Shown: piece by piece, positions 9,570 through 18,383 of the stretch | How positions within the stretch are numbered: position 1 is the stretch's first letter | Layout of the letters: each line of letters opens with the position of its first letter | Origin: Stenotrophomonas sp. SAM-B | GTDB lineage: Bacteria; Pseudomonadota; Gammaproteobacteria; Xanthomonadales; Xanthomonadaceae | NCBI RefSeq assembly: GCF_013387485.1 | Contig: NZ_JABBXB010000010.1 | Location: 1-64,000 of the forward strand | Direction: 5' to 3' | Length of the DNA: 64,000 nucleotides | Made by a program: the position numbers and the translations under genes | The notes under the pieces: model-generated | Seen by the model: only the letters and a program-made list of their open reading frames with translations | What the model was told of the DNA's origin: nothing | The model's database searches: none

Positions 9570-9705
9570 GGTCACAGGATGCTGACGACCACCAAGGCCG
9601 TCTTCTGGCGTACAGGATAAACCGCAGCGGGCCCCGCGCCGAATTTCGCTTCCTGCCAACGCCCTTGCACGGCAGAATGCGCCCCTGTCTCCAGGAATAC
9701 CGGTC

Positions 9706-10248
9706 ATGCCCGACAACAGCGATTATTTCGACTTCGAAGAAGAGGAACGCGATTTCGACGAGGACGATTTCGAGGCGCGGATCTGGAACCTGTTCGTGCT
9801 GATCAACCCGGGCGATGAAGAACTGGCCCTGCAGCAGTTCAACCGCTGGCGCGAGGCACTGCTGGAAAGTGGTGAAGGCATCGATGAAGACGCCGACTGG
9901 CTGCCGCCGATGATGGCCGCGATCGCCTGGCAGTCCGGCTTCGAGGTCGAGCGCAGCGATGCCGATGCGCTGATGTCGGCCGTCAACGAGCTGTCCGCGC
10001 GCTGGAACCTGCAGATCGACTGGGGTGGCGACCTGGACGATGAGGATTTCGCCGCCGAGGTGGACGCGCCGGCGCTGATGGCTACCGCCCATGACCGCCT
10101 GCGCGAGCACAACTATGCGCTGTGGAGCGTGGATACCGGCAATGACACTCTGGCCGGCTGGATGGCGCTCAACCGCGATGACGACGCGATGCTGGCGCTG
10201 TGCTCGTTGCTGGGCGTGGAAGTGCGGCCGGGCAGCGATCCGTTCTGA
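9706..10248 (+). CDS. Conserved acidic cytosolic protein (probably DUF6630)
   Basis: A 180-residue, strongly acidic protein with an Asp/Glu-rich N-terminus (YFDFEEEERDFDEDDFE). The core includes LFVLINPGDEELALQQFNRW and a Trp-rich middle; the end is VRPGSDPF. It resembles the DUF6630 group of xanthomonads as I remember it. There is no signal peptide or catalytic motif. Function is unknown. Confidence 0.75.
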   Translation: MPDNSDYFDFEEEERDFDEDDFEARIWNLFVLINPGDEELALQQFNRWREALLESGEGIDEDADWLPPMMAAIAWQSGFEVERSDADALMSAVNELSARWNLQIDWGGDLDDEDFAAEVDAPALMATAHDRLREHNYALWSVDTGNDTLAGWMALNRDDDAMLALCSLLGVEVRPGSDPF

Positions 10249-10265
10249 CGGCGTGACCGCGGTCT

Positions 10266-10295
10266 GCGTGTGCCGACCAACGGTCGGCACCTACC
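10266..10295. repeat. GTAG-headed palindrome (SMAG/REP-like)
   Basis: A hairpin with arms TGCCGACC and GGTCGGCA, with the GTAG head on the minus strand. The same 30 bases occur at 30505-30534. The GTAG head overlaps the end of the DUF4031 gene and supplies its TAG stop codon. Confidence 0.8.
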
Positions 10296-10563
10296 GGTAT
10301 TGGCTTCTCGCATTGGCGATGACCGCTTTGACCAGCGCGCGGTCCGTATGCCGTGAGATCGCCTGTGCGCCCAGGGCGATCGCCTGCAGGCGCAGCGGGG
10401 CGGGCACGTCGTAGTGCGCGCCGCTGCGGCGGTTCTGGAACGCCCGCAGCGGAATCCCGAGCTGCGCCGCCATGGCGTGCAGCTCGGGCAGGGTGTCGGC
10501 CATCAGATGCGCCCAGCGCTCGCCGCGCCAGGGGTGTACCGCATCGTCGATATAGACCGTCAC
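10291..10563 (-). CDS. DUF4031 domain protein
   Basis: A 90-residue protein beginning TVYIDDAVHPWRGERWAHL, typical of DUF4031, a small conserved family of unknown function with acidic and His/Trp residues at the N-terminus. The start codon is GTG and lies 14 bases after the stop of the gene at 10578, so the two are probably co-transcribed. The stop codon comes from a REP-like palindrome, so the C-terminus may have been trimmed or reset by repeat insertion. Confidence 0.8.
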   Translation of the reverse strand: MTVYIDDAVHPWRGERWAHLMADTLPELHAMAAQLGIPLRAFQNRRSGAHYDVPAPLRLQAIALGAQAISRHTDRALVKAVIANARSQYR

Positions 10564-10577
10564 CGGATCGCCGTGGC

Positions 10578-11081
10578 TCAGGCCTGCGGCTTGTCGTCGC
10601 TGGCGGCCGGGGCCGGCTCGGCATCTGCCGGGGCAGCGGCGGCGTCGTCGGCCACGATCTCGGCATCGTCGGCGTCGGCGTTGGCTTCGTCGTCACCTTC
10701 CACGCCTTCGAACTCGGAAACCAGCTGCGACAGGTACTCGTCGGCGGTCTTGCCTTCATCGGCGGCCAGGTCGTCGATCAGCTGCTGCAGCTGGGCCGAG
10801 TACTCCAGGTTGACCTTGCGGCCTTCCTTCTCCTGGACGTTGGAAAGGTGCTTGAGCATGGCCAGCATCGGCACCGGGTTGTCGGCGTTGCCCATGGTCT
10901 GGCCGCCGATGGCCAGCAGCCACTCGGTGCCCTGCAGGCCGATCGCGGCGACGACCTGGCCTTCTTCGTTGGTCAGCACGGCATGGTTCTGCACCGGCTG
11001 CTGGGCGTTGAGGCGGTTGATCGGACGCTTGGGCTGCTGCTTCTTGCGCTTGTCGCGCTTGGCCTTGGACTGCTTGGACAT
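10578..11081 (-). CDS. Conserved protein of unknown function, Lys-rich N-terminus and acidic tail
   Basis: A 167-residue soluble protein. Residues 1-25 are very basic (SKAKRDKRKKQQPKRP), the middle is a compact domain with a DDLAADEGKTADEYLSQL helix, and the last 45 residues are Asp/Ala/Glu/Pro-rich and probably disordered. A basic head with an acidic tail suggests nucleic acid or protein binding, but that is inference. It precedes the DUF4031 gene. Confidence 0.75.
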   Translation of the reverse strand: MSKQSKAKRDKRKKQQPKRPINRLNAQQPVQNHAVLTNEEGQVVAAIGLQGTEWLLAIGGQTMGNADNPVPMLAMLKHLSNVQEKEGRKVNLEYSAQLQQLIDDLAADEGKTADEYLSQLVSEFEGVEGDDEANADADDAEIVADDAAAAPADAEPAPAASDDKPQA

Positions 11082-11115
11082 GAGAACGGTCTATCTACAA
11101 AAGGAAAGACCCATT

Positions 11116-11199
11116 GTAGTGCCGGCCGCTGGCCGGCTCCACGGATTCCTTGAAGGGTCCGCAGCTCCGGCCGCTGGCCGGCTCCACGGATTCCCTGAA
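11116..11199. repeat. Two tandem SMAG/REP-like hairpins
   Basis: A GTAG-headed hairpin (CCGGCC pairing with GGCCGG) begins at 11116. Bases 11122-11154 recur in the same orientation at 11167-11199 with one difference in 33, a period of 45 bases. The repeats lie between motB and the upstream small gene pair. Confidence 0.8.
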
Positions 11200-11229
11200 T
11201 TCCCCCCTGCAGCCCCCGCCGCCGCGCCC

Positions 11230-12174
11230 TTACGGCGCGACAGCCGGCGCCAGCGCCGCCTGGATATCCGCATCGGCAGCCGTAGGCGACAGCGCCACTT
11301 CCTGGCCGGCACCGGCCAGGGCGGCGGCCTCGGCGGCCTTGGTCATCACCACGATGCTGATCCGGCGGTTGATCGGGTTGTCCGGCTGGGTCCGGTCGAA
11401 CAGCACCGAGGAGGACAGGCCGACCACGCGGGTCACCTTCTCTTCGGTCATCCCGCCATCCAGCAGCGCACGGCGGGCAGCGTTGGCGCGGTCGGCGCTG
11501 AGCTCCCAGTTGCTGTAGCCATGCACGGCGTTGTACGCGGTGGTGTCGGTATGCCCGGTGATGCTGATCCGGTTCGGCACGTGGTTGATGAACTGCGACA
11601 GCTCCCGCAGGATCTCGCGCGTATACGGCTTGAGCGAAGCACTGCCCATGTCGAACATTGGGCGGTTCTGCTTGTCCACGATCTGGATGCGCAGCCCTTC
11701 CGGGGTGAGGTCGAGCAGCAGCTGGTCCTTGAACGGCTCCAGCGCCTGGCTCTTGCTGATCGCTTCTTCCAGCTCCTGCTTGAGCGCTTCGAGCTGCTGC
11801 TTTTCCCGCTCGCGATCGGTCTGCGGCACCGGCTTGGTGGCCTGCTGGCTCTGGAAGGGATCGTTGCTGTTGCCGCGCGAGATGTCGGTGGCGCCCCCCA
11901 GTTTGATCATCGAGGTGCTGGCGCCGCCCGGACCGGCCATGCCGGGGGCCGGGGTGGAACTGCTGCCGGCCAGCGGGCTGGGGTTGCGGAAGTATTCGGA
12001 GATCGCCGCGCGCTCGGGCTTGGTGGTGGCGGCCATCAGCCACAGCACCAGGAAGAAGGCCATCATCGCGGTCACGAAGTCGGCATAGGCCACCTTCCAG
12101 GCACCGCCATGGTGCGCGGCGTGGCCGGCTTTCTTGACCCGGCGGACGATGACGGTGGGTTTGGTGTCGGCCAT
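11230..12174 (-). CDS. motB: Flagellar motor stator protein MotB
   Basis: A 314-residue stator subunit. A basic N-terminus leads into one membrane helix (about 28-50) starting with AYADF, where Asp32 is the predicted ion-binding residue. A Gln/Glu-rich linker and plug region follow, then an OmpA-like peptidoglycan-binding domain (about 170-300) with TGHTDT and NWELSADRAN. It starts 9 bases after the motA stop, so the two form an operon separate from any flagellar cluster. Confidence 0.95.
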   Translation of the reverse strand: MADTKPTVIVRRVKKAGHAAHHGGAWKVAYADFVTAMMAFFLVLWLMAATTKPERAAISEYFRNPSPLAGSSSTPAPGMAGPGGASTSMIKLGGATDISRGNSNDPFQSQQATKPVPQTDREREKQQLEALKQELEEAISKSQALEPFKDQLLLDLTPEGLRIQIVDKQNRPMFDMGSASLKPYTREILRELSQFINHVPNRISITGHTDTTAYNAVHGYSNWELSADRANAARRALLDGGMTEEKVTRVVGLSSSVLFDRTQPDNPINRRISIVVMTKAAEAAALAGAGQEVALSPTAADADIQAALAPAVAP

Positions 12175-12183
12175 GGCGCTGCC

Positions 12184-13068
12184 TTACTTGACCGTCTTGA
12201 GGTGCTGTTCGAACGCGCTGAAGCCCGGACGCACGTTGGACGGCAGGGTCTTGCGGGCGAATTCGAGGGCGATCTTCGGGTTGTAGCCGCGCAGGCAGGC
12301 CAGCAGGGCGGTTTTCACCGATTCGTAGATGCGCGCGTCCTGTTCGGCGCGGGCTTCCACGGCCGAGGCCAGCGGGCCGACGAAGCCGTAGGCCAGCAGG
12401 ATGCCCAGGAAGGTGCCGACCAGTGCGCCGGCGACGTGCGCGCCGACTTCGGTGATCTCGCCGCCGATCGAGCCCATGGTGATCACGATGCCGAGCACCG
12501 CAGCCACGATGCCGAAGCCCGGCAGGCCGTCGGCGACCTTGTTGAGCACCGCCGCGGGCTGCATCGCCTCGCCGTGATGCTTCTCCAGCTCCATCTCCAG
12601 CAGCGGCTCCAGCTCATGCGGCTCGATGTTGCTGCCGATCATCAGGCGCAGGCAGTCGGTGATGAAGTCGACCAGGTGATGGTCGGCCTGCACCTTGGGG
12701 TAATTGGCGAAGATGCTGCTCTCGGCCGGGCGTTCGACATGGTCTTCCAGCGCCATGAAGCCTTCGCGACGGGCCTTGTTGAGCAGTTCGTAGAGCAGGC
12801 TGAGGACGTCGATGTAGTCCTGCTGCTTGTAGCGCGGGCCCTTGAACACGCCGACGGTGGCCTGCAGGGTCTGCTTCACGGTTTTGACCGGGGTGCCGAC
12901 CAGGAACGCGCCCAGCGCGGCGCCGCCGATGATCACCAGTTCATAGGGCTGCCACAGCGCGCCGAGTTTGCCGTGCGCGCCCACATAACCGCCGAGCACG
13001 CTGAGGATGACGACGAGAAGTCCAACGATGATGAGCATGGGGCCGACGCGGGAAGGGGATACCTCCAT
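12184..13068 (-). CDS. motA: Flagellar motor stator protein MotA
   Basis: A 294-residue membrane protein with two N-terminal helices (LIIVGLLVVILSVLGG and an Ala/Gly-rich helix), a cytoplasmic loop that should contact the rotor, and two more helices (GFGIVAAVLGIVITMG and ALVGTFLGILLAYGFVG). With MotB it forms the ion-driven torque generator. ATG 13068 has an AAGGGG ribosome site; the frame extends to 13116 without support. Confidence 0.95.
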   Translation of the reverse strand: MEVSPSRVGPMLIIVGLLVVILSVLGGYVGAHGKLGALWQPYELVIIGGAALGAFLVGTPVKTVKQTLQATVGVFKGPRYKQQDYIDVLSLLYELLNKARREGFMALEDHVERPAESSIFANYPKVQADHHLVDFITDCLRLMIGSNIEPHELEPLLEMELEKHHGEAMQPAAVLNKVADGLPGFGIVAAVLGIVITMGSIGGEITEVGAHVAGALVGTFLGILLAYGFVGPLASAVEARAEQDARIYESVKTALLACLRGYNPKIALEFARKTLPSNVRPGFSAFEQHLKTVK

Positions 13069-13184
13069 GTCGGCCCCTTCACACCTTTTCTGAAGGGGGT
13101 GTTCGACCAATGTCACACTTTTGCGCCATCGCGTGCGGGCCCAGCCTCAGGCAAGCCGCAAGCGTGCGGACCGACGAGCCGTGC

Positions 13185-13652
13185 TTACGCCGCCGCGCCG
13201 GCTTCAGCACCGCCGCGCTGCAGGGGATCCGGATAGGCCTGCCCGTTGGGCGTGAACGACAGCGAGACCGAGTTCAGGCAGTGGCGCTCGTGGGTCGGCG
13301 GCGGGCCATCGGGGAACACATGGCCGAGATGGCTGTCACATCGCGCGCAGACGATTTCGGTGCGGACCATGCCATGGCTGGCATCGCGGATCTCGCGGAC
13401 ATGGGCCGGGTCGAAGGGGGCGAAGAAGCTCGGCCAGCCGGTGCCGGAGTCGAACTTGGTGCTGGAGCGGAACAGCGGCAGGCCACACAAGCGGCAGCCG
13501 TAGACCCCGTCCTGCTTGTTGTCCAGGAAGACGCCGCAGAACGGCGCCTCCGTGCCATGGTGCAGCAGCACGCGCTGTTCATCGGCACTGAGCCCGGCGA
13601 CCAAGGCCTGGCGCTGGGCGTCGGTGGGCGGGGAAAGGTCGAAAGCTGTCAT
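13185..13652 (-). CDS. msrB: Peptide-methionine (R)-S-oxide reductase MsrB, cytosolic
   Basis: A 155-residue zinc-type MsrB that reduces R-methionine sulfoxide in proteins. CRLC and CARC hold the structural zinc, and the catalytic Cys is in RHCLNS. The loop reads SGTGWPSF, without the resolving Cys found there in some homologues. There is no signal peptide, in contrast to the second MsrB at 39327. ATG 13652 has an AGGGA ribosome site at 6 bases; the ATG at 13658 is too close to it. Confidence 0.93.
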   Translation of the reverse strand: MTAFDLSPPTDAQRQALVAGLSADEQRVLLHHGTEAPFCGVFLDNKQDGVYGCRLCGLPLFRSSTKFDSGTGWPSFFAPFDPAHVREIRDASHGMVRTEIVCARCDSHLGHVFPDGPPPTHERHCLNSVSLSFTPNGQAYPDPLQRGGAEAGAAA

Positions 13653-13779
13653 AAACATTCCCTATTGATGTGGTACATAGATTGAGCTGTTGCCTCTGGA
13701 GGTACAAGCAAGGGCGTTCATGGTGCTGATACCCGTGCAGGTGCATGGTGAAGGCCTGAACCGCCGCCGGGAGACCGCC

Positions 13780-14202
13780 ATGTACCGCCCACGTCGCCTC
13801 GTCGCTGCCCTGCTGGTGCTGCTGCCGTTGACCGCGGCCGCGCAGATCGGCCCGCCGCCCAAGCCCACCGCCACGCGACCGGTGGTCGCGCCGCAGCCGA
13901 CGCCCACGCCGCTGCCCGTCCCCGTCCAACCGGCGCCGGTCGACAGCCTGTCCGGGCAGATGGCGCCGGTGAGGTCTTCGGCGCAGACCCAGCAGCAGCT
14001 GCGCACGCATCCGATCCAGAGCAAAGGTCCGTCGCAGCCTGCGCCGATGCAGGGGCCCGCCGTACAGGGCAAGGTCTACGACCGTCATGGCCGGATCATT
14101 CCCGGGGCCCGGCAGGTGAGCCCCAACCGTGTGCTCGATACCCGCACCGGCCGTTACTACGACTCCATTCCCAGCGGCGACGGCCAGCAGATCAAGCCGT
14201 AA
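13780..14202 (+). CDS. Secreted Pro/Thr/Gln-rich protein of unknown function
   Basis: A 140-residue protein with a clear Sec signal (YRPRRLVAALLVLLPLTAAA, cleavage before QIGPP). The mature part is low in complexity and rich in Pro, Gln and Thr to about residue 95. A short conserved-looking end follows (VYDRHGRIIPGARQ, VLDTRTGRYYDSI). I do not recognise the family. It may be a periplasmic or surface-associated protein. Confidence 0.7.
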   Translation: MYRPRRLVAALLVLLPLTAAAQIGPPPKPTATRPVVAPQPTPTPLPVPVQPAPVDSLSGQMAPVRSSAQTQQQLRTHPIQSKGPSQPAPMQGPAVQGKVYDRHGRIIPGARQVSPNRVLDTRTGRYYDSIPSGDGQQIKP

Positions 14203-14375
14203 TCGGGGGCCATGGCCTGCGAGCAAGATGAATGGTTTACATCGCTGTTCCCGCAGTCATCGCCGTCAACGGAATGCCTCACCGATTTTTCGCCTGTGAT
14301 TAACCGGCTCGGCGAGACCCTGTCCACGCGCCGCAACACAGCGCATCCCCGAGGTTTTTCGAGAAGAGTGCAATC

Positions 14376-14546
14376 ATGGCTAACCAGCAGAACCGCAGTC
14401 CCGGCAAGGCGCCGCAGGAGCAGCAGGGCAGTCAGCAACAGAACCAGAAGCCCGGCCAGCAGAACCAGCAGCAGTGGGACCAGCAGAATCAGAAGGGCGG
14501 CAAGCAGCAGGACCAGAAGCATCAGGACCAGAAACAGCAGCGCTGA
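14376..14546 (+). CDS. Gln-rich 56-residue protein
   Basis: A short frame starting ATGGCTAACCAG, preceded by a GAGAAGAG ribosome-site candidate. Over half of the 56 residues are Gln, Lys, Asp or Asn, in repeated units such as QQNQKPGQQNQQQ; the protein must be disordered and very hydrophilic. It ends 20 bases before a strong terminator, which supports it as a real transcript. Similar Gln-rich small proteins are common in xanthomonads, some stress-linked, but I cannot name this one. Confidence 0.6.
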   Translation: MANQQNRSPGKAPQEQQGSQQQNQKPGQQNQQQWDQQNQKGGKQQDQKHQDQKQQR

Positions 14547-14566
14547 TGCGCTTGACGCAATGAACG

Positions 14567-14602
14567 AAGGCGGTGCGCACATGCGCGCCGCCTTTCTGCT
14601 TT
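14567..14602. terminator. Strong hairpin terminator, probably bidirectional
   Basis: AAGGCGGTGCGC pairs with GCGCGCCGCCTT (one bulge-like mismatch) around an ACAT loop, followed by TCTGCTTT. It ends the Gln-rich gene and also faces the 3' end of the convergent Lrp-type gene. Confidence 0.8.
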
Positions 14603-14616
14603 GAAGGAGCCCGCGC

Positions 14617-15096
14617 TCAATCCGGGATCGGCAGGGTCAGGGTTTCCTTGACCTCTTCCATCACGATGTAGCTTTTGGATTCACGTACGTGCGGCAGGGT
14701 CAGCAGCGTGCTGCCAAGCAGCTTGCGGTACGAGGCCATCTCGCTGATGCGCGCCTTGAGCAGGTAATCGAAATCGCCCGAGACCAGATGGCATTCCAGC
14801 ACGTTGGGGAGCTTCAACGCCGCACGCCGGAACTCTTCGAAGATGTCACCGGACTTGTAGGCCAGGCTGATCTCCACGAACACCAGCAGGCTGGCCTTGA
14901 GGTAATGCGGATCGAGCTTGGCGTAGTAGCCGGTGATGGCGCCGTCGCGCTCGAGCCGGCGGACGCGCTCGGTGCAGGGCGTGGTCGACAGGCCGACGCG
15001 CTCGCCCAGCTCGGTGAAGGAAATCCGGCCCTCGTCCTGCAGGATGCGCAGGATCTTGCGGTCGATCTTGTCCAGTTCGCGGGCACGCGCGGCCAT
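14617..15096 (-). CDS. dadR: Lrp/AsnC family regulator, probable DadR
   Basis: A 159-residue regulator with an N-terminal helix-turn-helix (LDKIDRKILRILQDEGRISFTELGERVGLS) and a C-terminal RAM/effector domain ending in VKETLTLPIPD. It is divergent from dadA-alr with a 149-base shared region, the arrangement of dadR/dadAX in Pseudomonas, where this regulator activates alanine catabolism in response to L-alanine. The specific role here is inferred from position. Confidence 0.88.
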   Translation of the reverse strand: MAARARELDKIDRKILRILQDEGRISFTELGERVGLSTTPCTERVRRLERDGAITGYYAKLDPHYLKASLLVFVEISLAYKSGDIFEEFRRAALKLPNVLECHLVSGDFDYLLKARISEMASYRKLLGSTLLTLPHVRESKSYIVMEEVKETLTLPIPD

Positions 15097-15245
15097 CGGC
15101 GTCAGCCTCTCAAGGGTGTTGGCAGGACAATACCCTGCCTAAGGCTCTAAAAACAGGCGAATTGCTTGGTTGCGGCTGACTATACTTCCTCAATTATGGT
15201 CCCGGCGTGCTCCTGCGCAGGGAATGATCGGGTTGGAGAGGTGTC
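15097..15245. promoter_or_regulatory. Divergent dadR/dadA control region
   Basis: This 149-base AT-richer spacer contains an inverted repeat (GGCAGG-ACAATAC-CCTGCC, 15121-15139), a candidate -10 TATACT at 15181-15186 on the plus strand, and a GGAGAG ribosome site at 15234-15239 for dadA. Lrp-type sites are degenerate, so no operator is assigned. Confidence 0.45.
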
Positions 15246-16556
15246 ATGCGCGTTCTAGTCCTTGGCAGCGGTGTGATCGGCACGACCAGTGCCTGGTACC
15301 TGCGGCAGGCCGGGTTTGAAGTCACGGTCGTCGACCGCCAGCCCGGTCCGGCGCTGGAAACCAGTTTCGCCAATGCAGGCCAGCTGTCGTTCGGCTACAC
15401 CTCGCCGTGGGCGGCCCCGGGCGTGCCGCTCAAGGCGGTCAAGTGGCTGTTCTCCGAACACGCGCCGCTGGCGATCCGCCCGGGCCTGGATTGGCACCAG
15501 TACCGCTGGCTGGCGCAGATGCTGCGCAACTGCACGCACGAGCGCTACGCGATCAACAAGGCGCGCATGGTGCGCATGTCCGAGTACAGCCGCGATTGCC
15601 TCAACGAACTCCGCCGCGAGACCGGTATCGAGTTCGAAGGCCGCGACCTGGGCACCACCCAGCTGTTCCGTACCCAGCAGCAGCTGGATGCCTCCGCGCA
15701 GGACATCGAGGTGCTGGCGCAGTACGGCGTGCCCTATCAGGTGCTCGACCGCGACGGCATCATCGCCCACGAACCGGCCCTGGCCGGCGTGGCCGACAAG
15801 CTCGTCGGCGCGCTGCGCCTGCCGCGCGACCAGACCGGCGACTGCCAGCTATTCACCCGCCGCCTGGCGCAGATGTGTGTCGATGCCGGGGTCGAATTCC
15901 GCTTCGACCAGGACATCGCCGGCCTGCAGAGCGACGGCGACCGCATTACCGGTGTGCGCATCGACGGCAAGCTGGAAACCGCCGATCACTACGTGGTCGC
16001 GCTGGGCAGCTATTCGCCGTCGCTGGTCGCGCCGCTGGGCATGCAGCTGCCCGTGTACCCGCTCAAGGGTTACTCGCTGACGCTGCCGATCACCGACCCG
16101 GCGATGGCCCCGACCTCGACCATCCTGGACGAAAGCTACAAGGTGGCCGTGACCCGCTTCGACGACCGCATCCGCGTGGGTGGCATGGCCGAAGTGGGCG
16201 GGTTCGACCTGTCCCTCTCGCCGCGCCGCCGCGCCACGCTCGAGAAGGTCGTGCGCGATCTGTACCCGCACGGCGGCGATCTGTCGCGCGCCGAGTTCTG
16301 GACCGGCCTGCGCCCGGCCACGCCGGATGGCACGCCGGTGGTCGGCGCCACGCCGTATCGCAACCTGTTCCTCAATACCGGCCACGGCACCCTGGGCTGG
16401 ACCATGGCGTGCGGCTCCGGCCGCTACCTTGCCGACCTGATGGATGCCCGCCAGCCGCAGATCAGCACCGAAGGCCTGGATATCTTCCGTTACACCCACC
16501 ACGCCGCGTCCGTCCGTCACCGTGAGTCGAGTTCATGCGCCCAGCCCGTGCGTTGA
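15246..16556 (+). CDS. dadA: D-amino acid dehydrogenase small subunit
   Basis: A 436-residue FAD enzyme that oxidises D-alanine and other D-amino acids to 2-oxo acids and passes electrons to the respiratory chain at the inner membrane. The FAD-binding [15 protein letters not shown] motif is at the N-terminus, and [14 protein letters not shown] and [15 protein letters not shown] near the C-terminus are DAO-family signatures. Its end overlaps the alanine racemase start by 22 bases, so translation is probably coupled. Confidence 0.94.
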   Translation: MRVLVLGSGVIGTTSAWYLRQAGFEVTVVDRQPGPALETSFANAGQLSFGYTSPWAAPGVPLKAVKWLFSEHAPLAIRPGLDWHQYRWLAQMLRNCTHERYAINKARMVRMSEYSRDCLNELRRETGIEFEGRDLGTTQLFRTQQQLDASAQDIEVLAQYGVPYQVLDRDGIIAHEPALAGVADKLVGALRLPRDQTGDCQLFTRRLAQMCVDAGVEFRFDQDIAGLQSDGDRITGVRIDGKLETADHYVVALGSYSPSLVAPLGMQLPVYPLKGYSLTLPITDPAMAPTSTILDESYKVAVTRFDDRIRVGGMAEVGGFDLSLSPRRRATLEKVVRDLYPHGGDLSRAEFWTGLRPATPDGTPVVGATPYRNLFLNTGHGTLGWTMACGSGRYLADLMDARQPQISTEGLDIFRYTHHAASVRHRESSSCAQPVR

Positions 16557-17608
16557 TTGATCTGGACGCGCTGCGCGGCAACTACCGGCTGGCACGCGAA
16601 CTGGGGGGCGGCAAGGCCGTTGCAGTGATCAAGGCCGATGCCTACGGGCACGGTGCGGTGCGCTGCGCCCGTGCGCTGCAGGCCGAGGCCGATGCGTTCG
16701 GCGTGGCCTGCATCGAGGAAGCGCTGGAACTGCGGGCGGCCGGCATCACCGGTCCGATCCTCTTGCTGGAAGGCTTCTTCGACGCTGACGAGCTGCCGTT
16801 GATCGTCGAACACGATCTGTGGTTCGCGGTCGGCGCGCCGTGGCAGGTCGAGGCGGTCGCCGCGTTCCAGACCACCGCCACGCTTACCGTGTGGTTGAAG
16901 CTGGACAGCGGCATGCATCGCCTGGGCCTGTGGCCGGACGAGTTCCGCGCCGCGCATGCCACGCTGAGCACGCTGGCGCATGTCGGGCCGATGGTGCTGA
17001 TGACCCACATGGCGCGTGCCGACGAACTGGACAGCCCGCGCACCCGCGAGCAGGCCGACGTGTTTGCCGCCGCCATCGAGGGTCTGGCCGGGCAGACCAG
17101 CCTGTGCAATTCGCCCGCGCTGCTGGGCTGGCCGGACGTGCGCAGCGACTGGGTCCGTCCGGGCCTGATGTTGTACGGGATCAACCCGATGCCCGCGCAT
17201 ACCGCGCTGACCCAGCGCCTGCGCCCGGTCATGACCATGCGCTCGAAAATCTTCGCGGTGCGCGATATCGCGGTGGGCGAGCCGGTCGGCTACGGCGCGC
17301 GGTTCGTCGCGCAGCGGCCGACCCGGGTCGGCGTGGTCGCCCTCGGCTATGCCGATGGTTACCCGCAGTTCGCGCCGAACGGCACGCCCGTGCGCATCGA
17401 TGAGCAGCCCGGCATCGTGATCGGTCGGGTCTCGATGGACATGCTCACCGTCGACCTCACCCACCTGCCGCAGGCCGGTATCGGCAGCACGGTGACGCTG
17501 TGGGGCGATGCCCCGCGCATCGAGGCGCTGGCACCGCTGTGCGGCGTCAGTGCCTACCAGCTGCCGTGCGGCGTGAAGCGGGTCGTGCGCGAGTACCTGG
17601 GCGGCTGA
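16535..17608 (+). CDS. alr: Alanine racemase (catabolic, DadX type)
   Basis: A 357-residue PLP enzyme that interconverts L- and D-alanine. The PLP lysine is Lys33 in [10 protein letters not shown], and the C-terminal part has VGYGARF with the second catalytic Tyr and GRVSMDM. Overlap with dadA indicates the catabolic role: L-Ala is racemised, then oxidised by DadA. If it is the only racemase in the genome it also supplies D-Ala for peptidoglycan; that cannot be seen here. Confidence 0.94.
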   Translation: MRPARALIDLDALRGNYRLARELGGGKAVAVIKADAYGHGAVRCARALQAEADAFGVACIEEALELRAAGITGPILLLEGFFDADELPLIVEHDLWFAVGAPWQVEAVAAFQTTATLTVWLKLDSGMHRLGLWPDEFRAAHATLSTLAHVGPMVLMTHMARADELDSPRTREQADVFAAAIEGLAGQTSLCNSPALLGWPDVRSDWVRPGLMLYGINPMPAHTALTQRLRPVMTMRSKIFAVRDIAVGEPVGYGARFVAQRPTRVGVVALGYADGYPQFAPNGTPVRIDEQPGIVIGRVSMDMLTVDLTHLPQAGIGSTVTLWGDAPRIEALAPLCGVSAYQLPCGVKRVVREYLGG

Positions 17609-17616
17609 GGGAGGGC

Positions 17617-18183
17617 TCAGGTGCTGGCGGTGGCCTGGTTGCGCAGCTCGCGCCGGATCCAGTCATCCAGCAGGCGCTTCTCGTAGCGCAGCGGATCGGT
17701 GTCGCTCTGCCGGCCGATGTTGTGCAGGTAGCCGGTGTCCTGCAGCTTGCGCTCCCCTTCGCCGATCACCTGGCCCTGCGCATCCTTGAGGGTGTAGGTC
17801 AGCGACACGCGCGGCGGATAGATGTCGCGCATCACCCGGATGTCGTTGGAGCGCGGGCCGTGCCACGGCTCGTAATCGCCGGCGCGTTTGATGTCGGTAA
17901 ACGTCACGTCCAGCGTCTGGCCAGGCTGCAGCTCCTTGCCGGCGGTGGTCTGGACGTACTTGGCCAGCTGCTGCACCCAGTCGCCGCGTTCGGCTTCGAA
18001 GCGGTTGTTGCTCTGGCGGATCTCGGTGAACTGCGCCGGGTCGGTCCAGGTCACCTGGACCGGGCCATCGGCCTGGAGCGCGCGCGGGGCCTGCGGGTCG
18101 GTCACGGTACGCGGGGCGGCGGAGGCACTGCCGACGAGCAGCAGGCCAGCCAGCGCGCCGGCGATCAGGGATGTGCGGTTCAT
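17617..18183 (-). CDS. DUF3016 family exported protein
   Basis: A 188-residue protein with a Sec signal (RTSLIAGALAGLLLVGSASA). The mature part includes VQVTWTDPAQFTEI, VTFTDIKRAGDYEPW and RDIYPPRVSLTYTL, features of DUF3016, a periplasmic family of unknown function in xanthomonads and relatives. The gene converges on alr with 8 bases between the stops. Confidence 0.85.
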   Translation of the reverse strand: MNRTSLIAGALAGLLLVGSASAAPRTVTDPQAPRALQADGPVQVTWTDPAQFTEIRQSNNRFEAERGDWVQQLAKYVQTTAGKELQPGQTLDVTFTDIKRAGDYEPWHGPRSNDIRVMRDIYPPRVSLTYTLKDAQGQVIGEGERKLQDTGYLHNIGRQSDTDPLRYEKRLLDDWIRRELRNQATAST

Positions 18184-18383
18184 GACAACTCCTGGGTCGC
18201 GATCACAAGTGGGATCAGGTGCCCAGTGTGATCCCGATCCGGGTGGCCCACAATGCAGGCGTGTATGCTCCGCCTCTGCGGTTGGCGCCAATTCACCCAG
18301 GCCCGCCCCCGACCCTCGGCGCTTGACGCTGCGAATACGCGCGTTGGCCGATCCTGTCCTCCTCTGTTTCGCCAGTTGCCTCA

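Noticed and set aside
10414..13236. 940-codon plus-strand frame across motA-motB
   Set aside because: A shadow of the motB and motA genes and adjoining minus-strand genes, with low-complexity composition.
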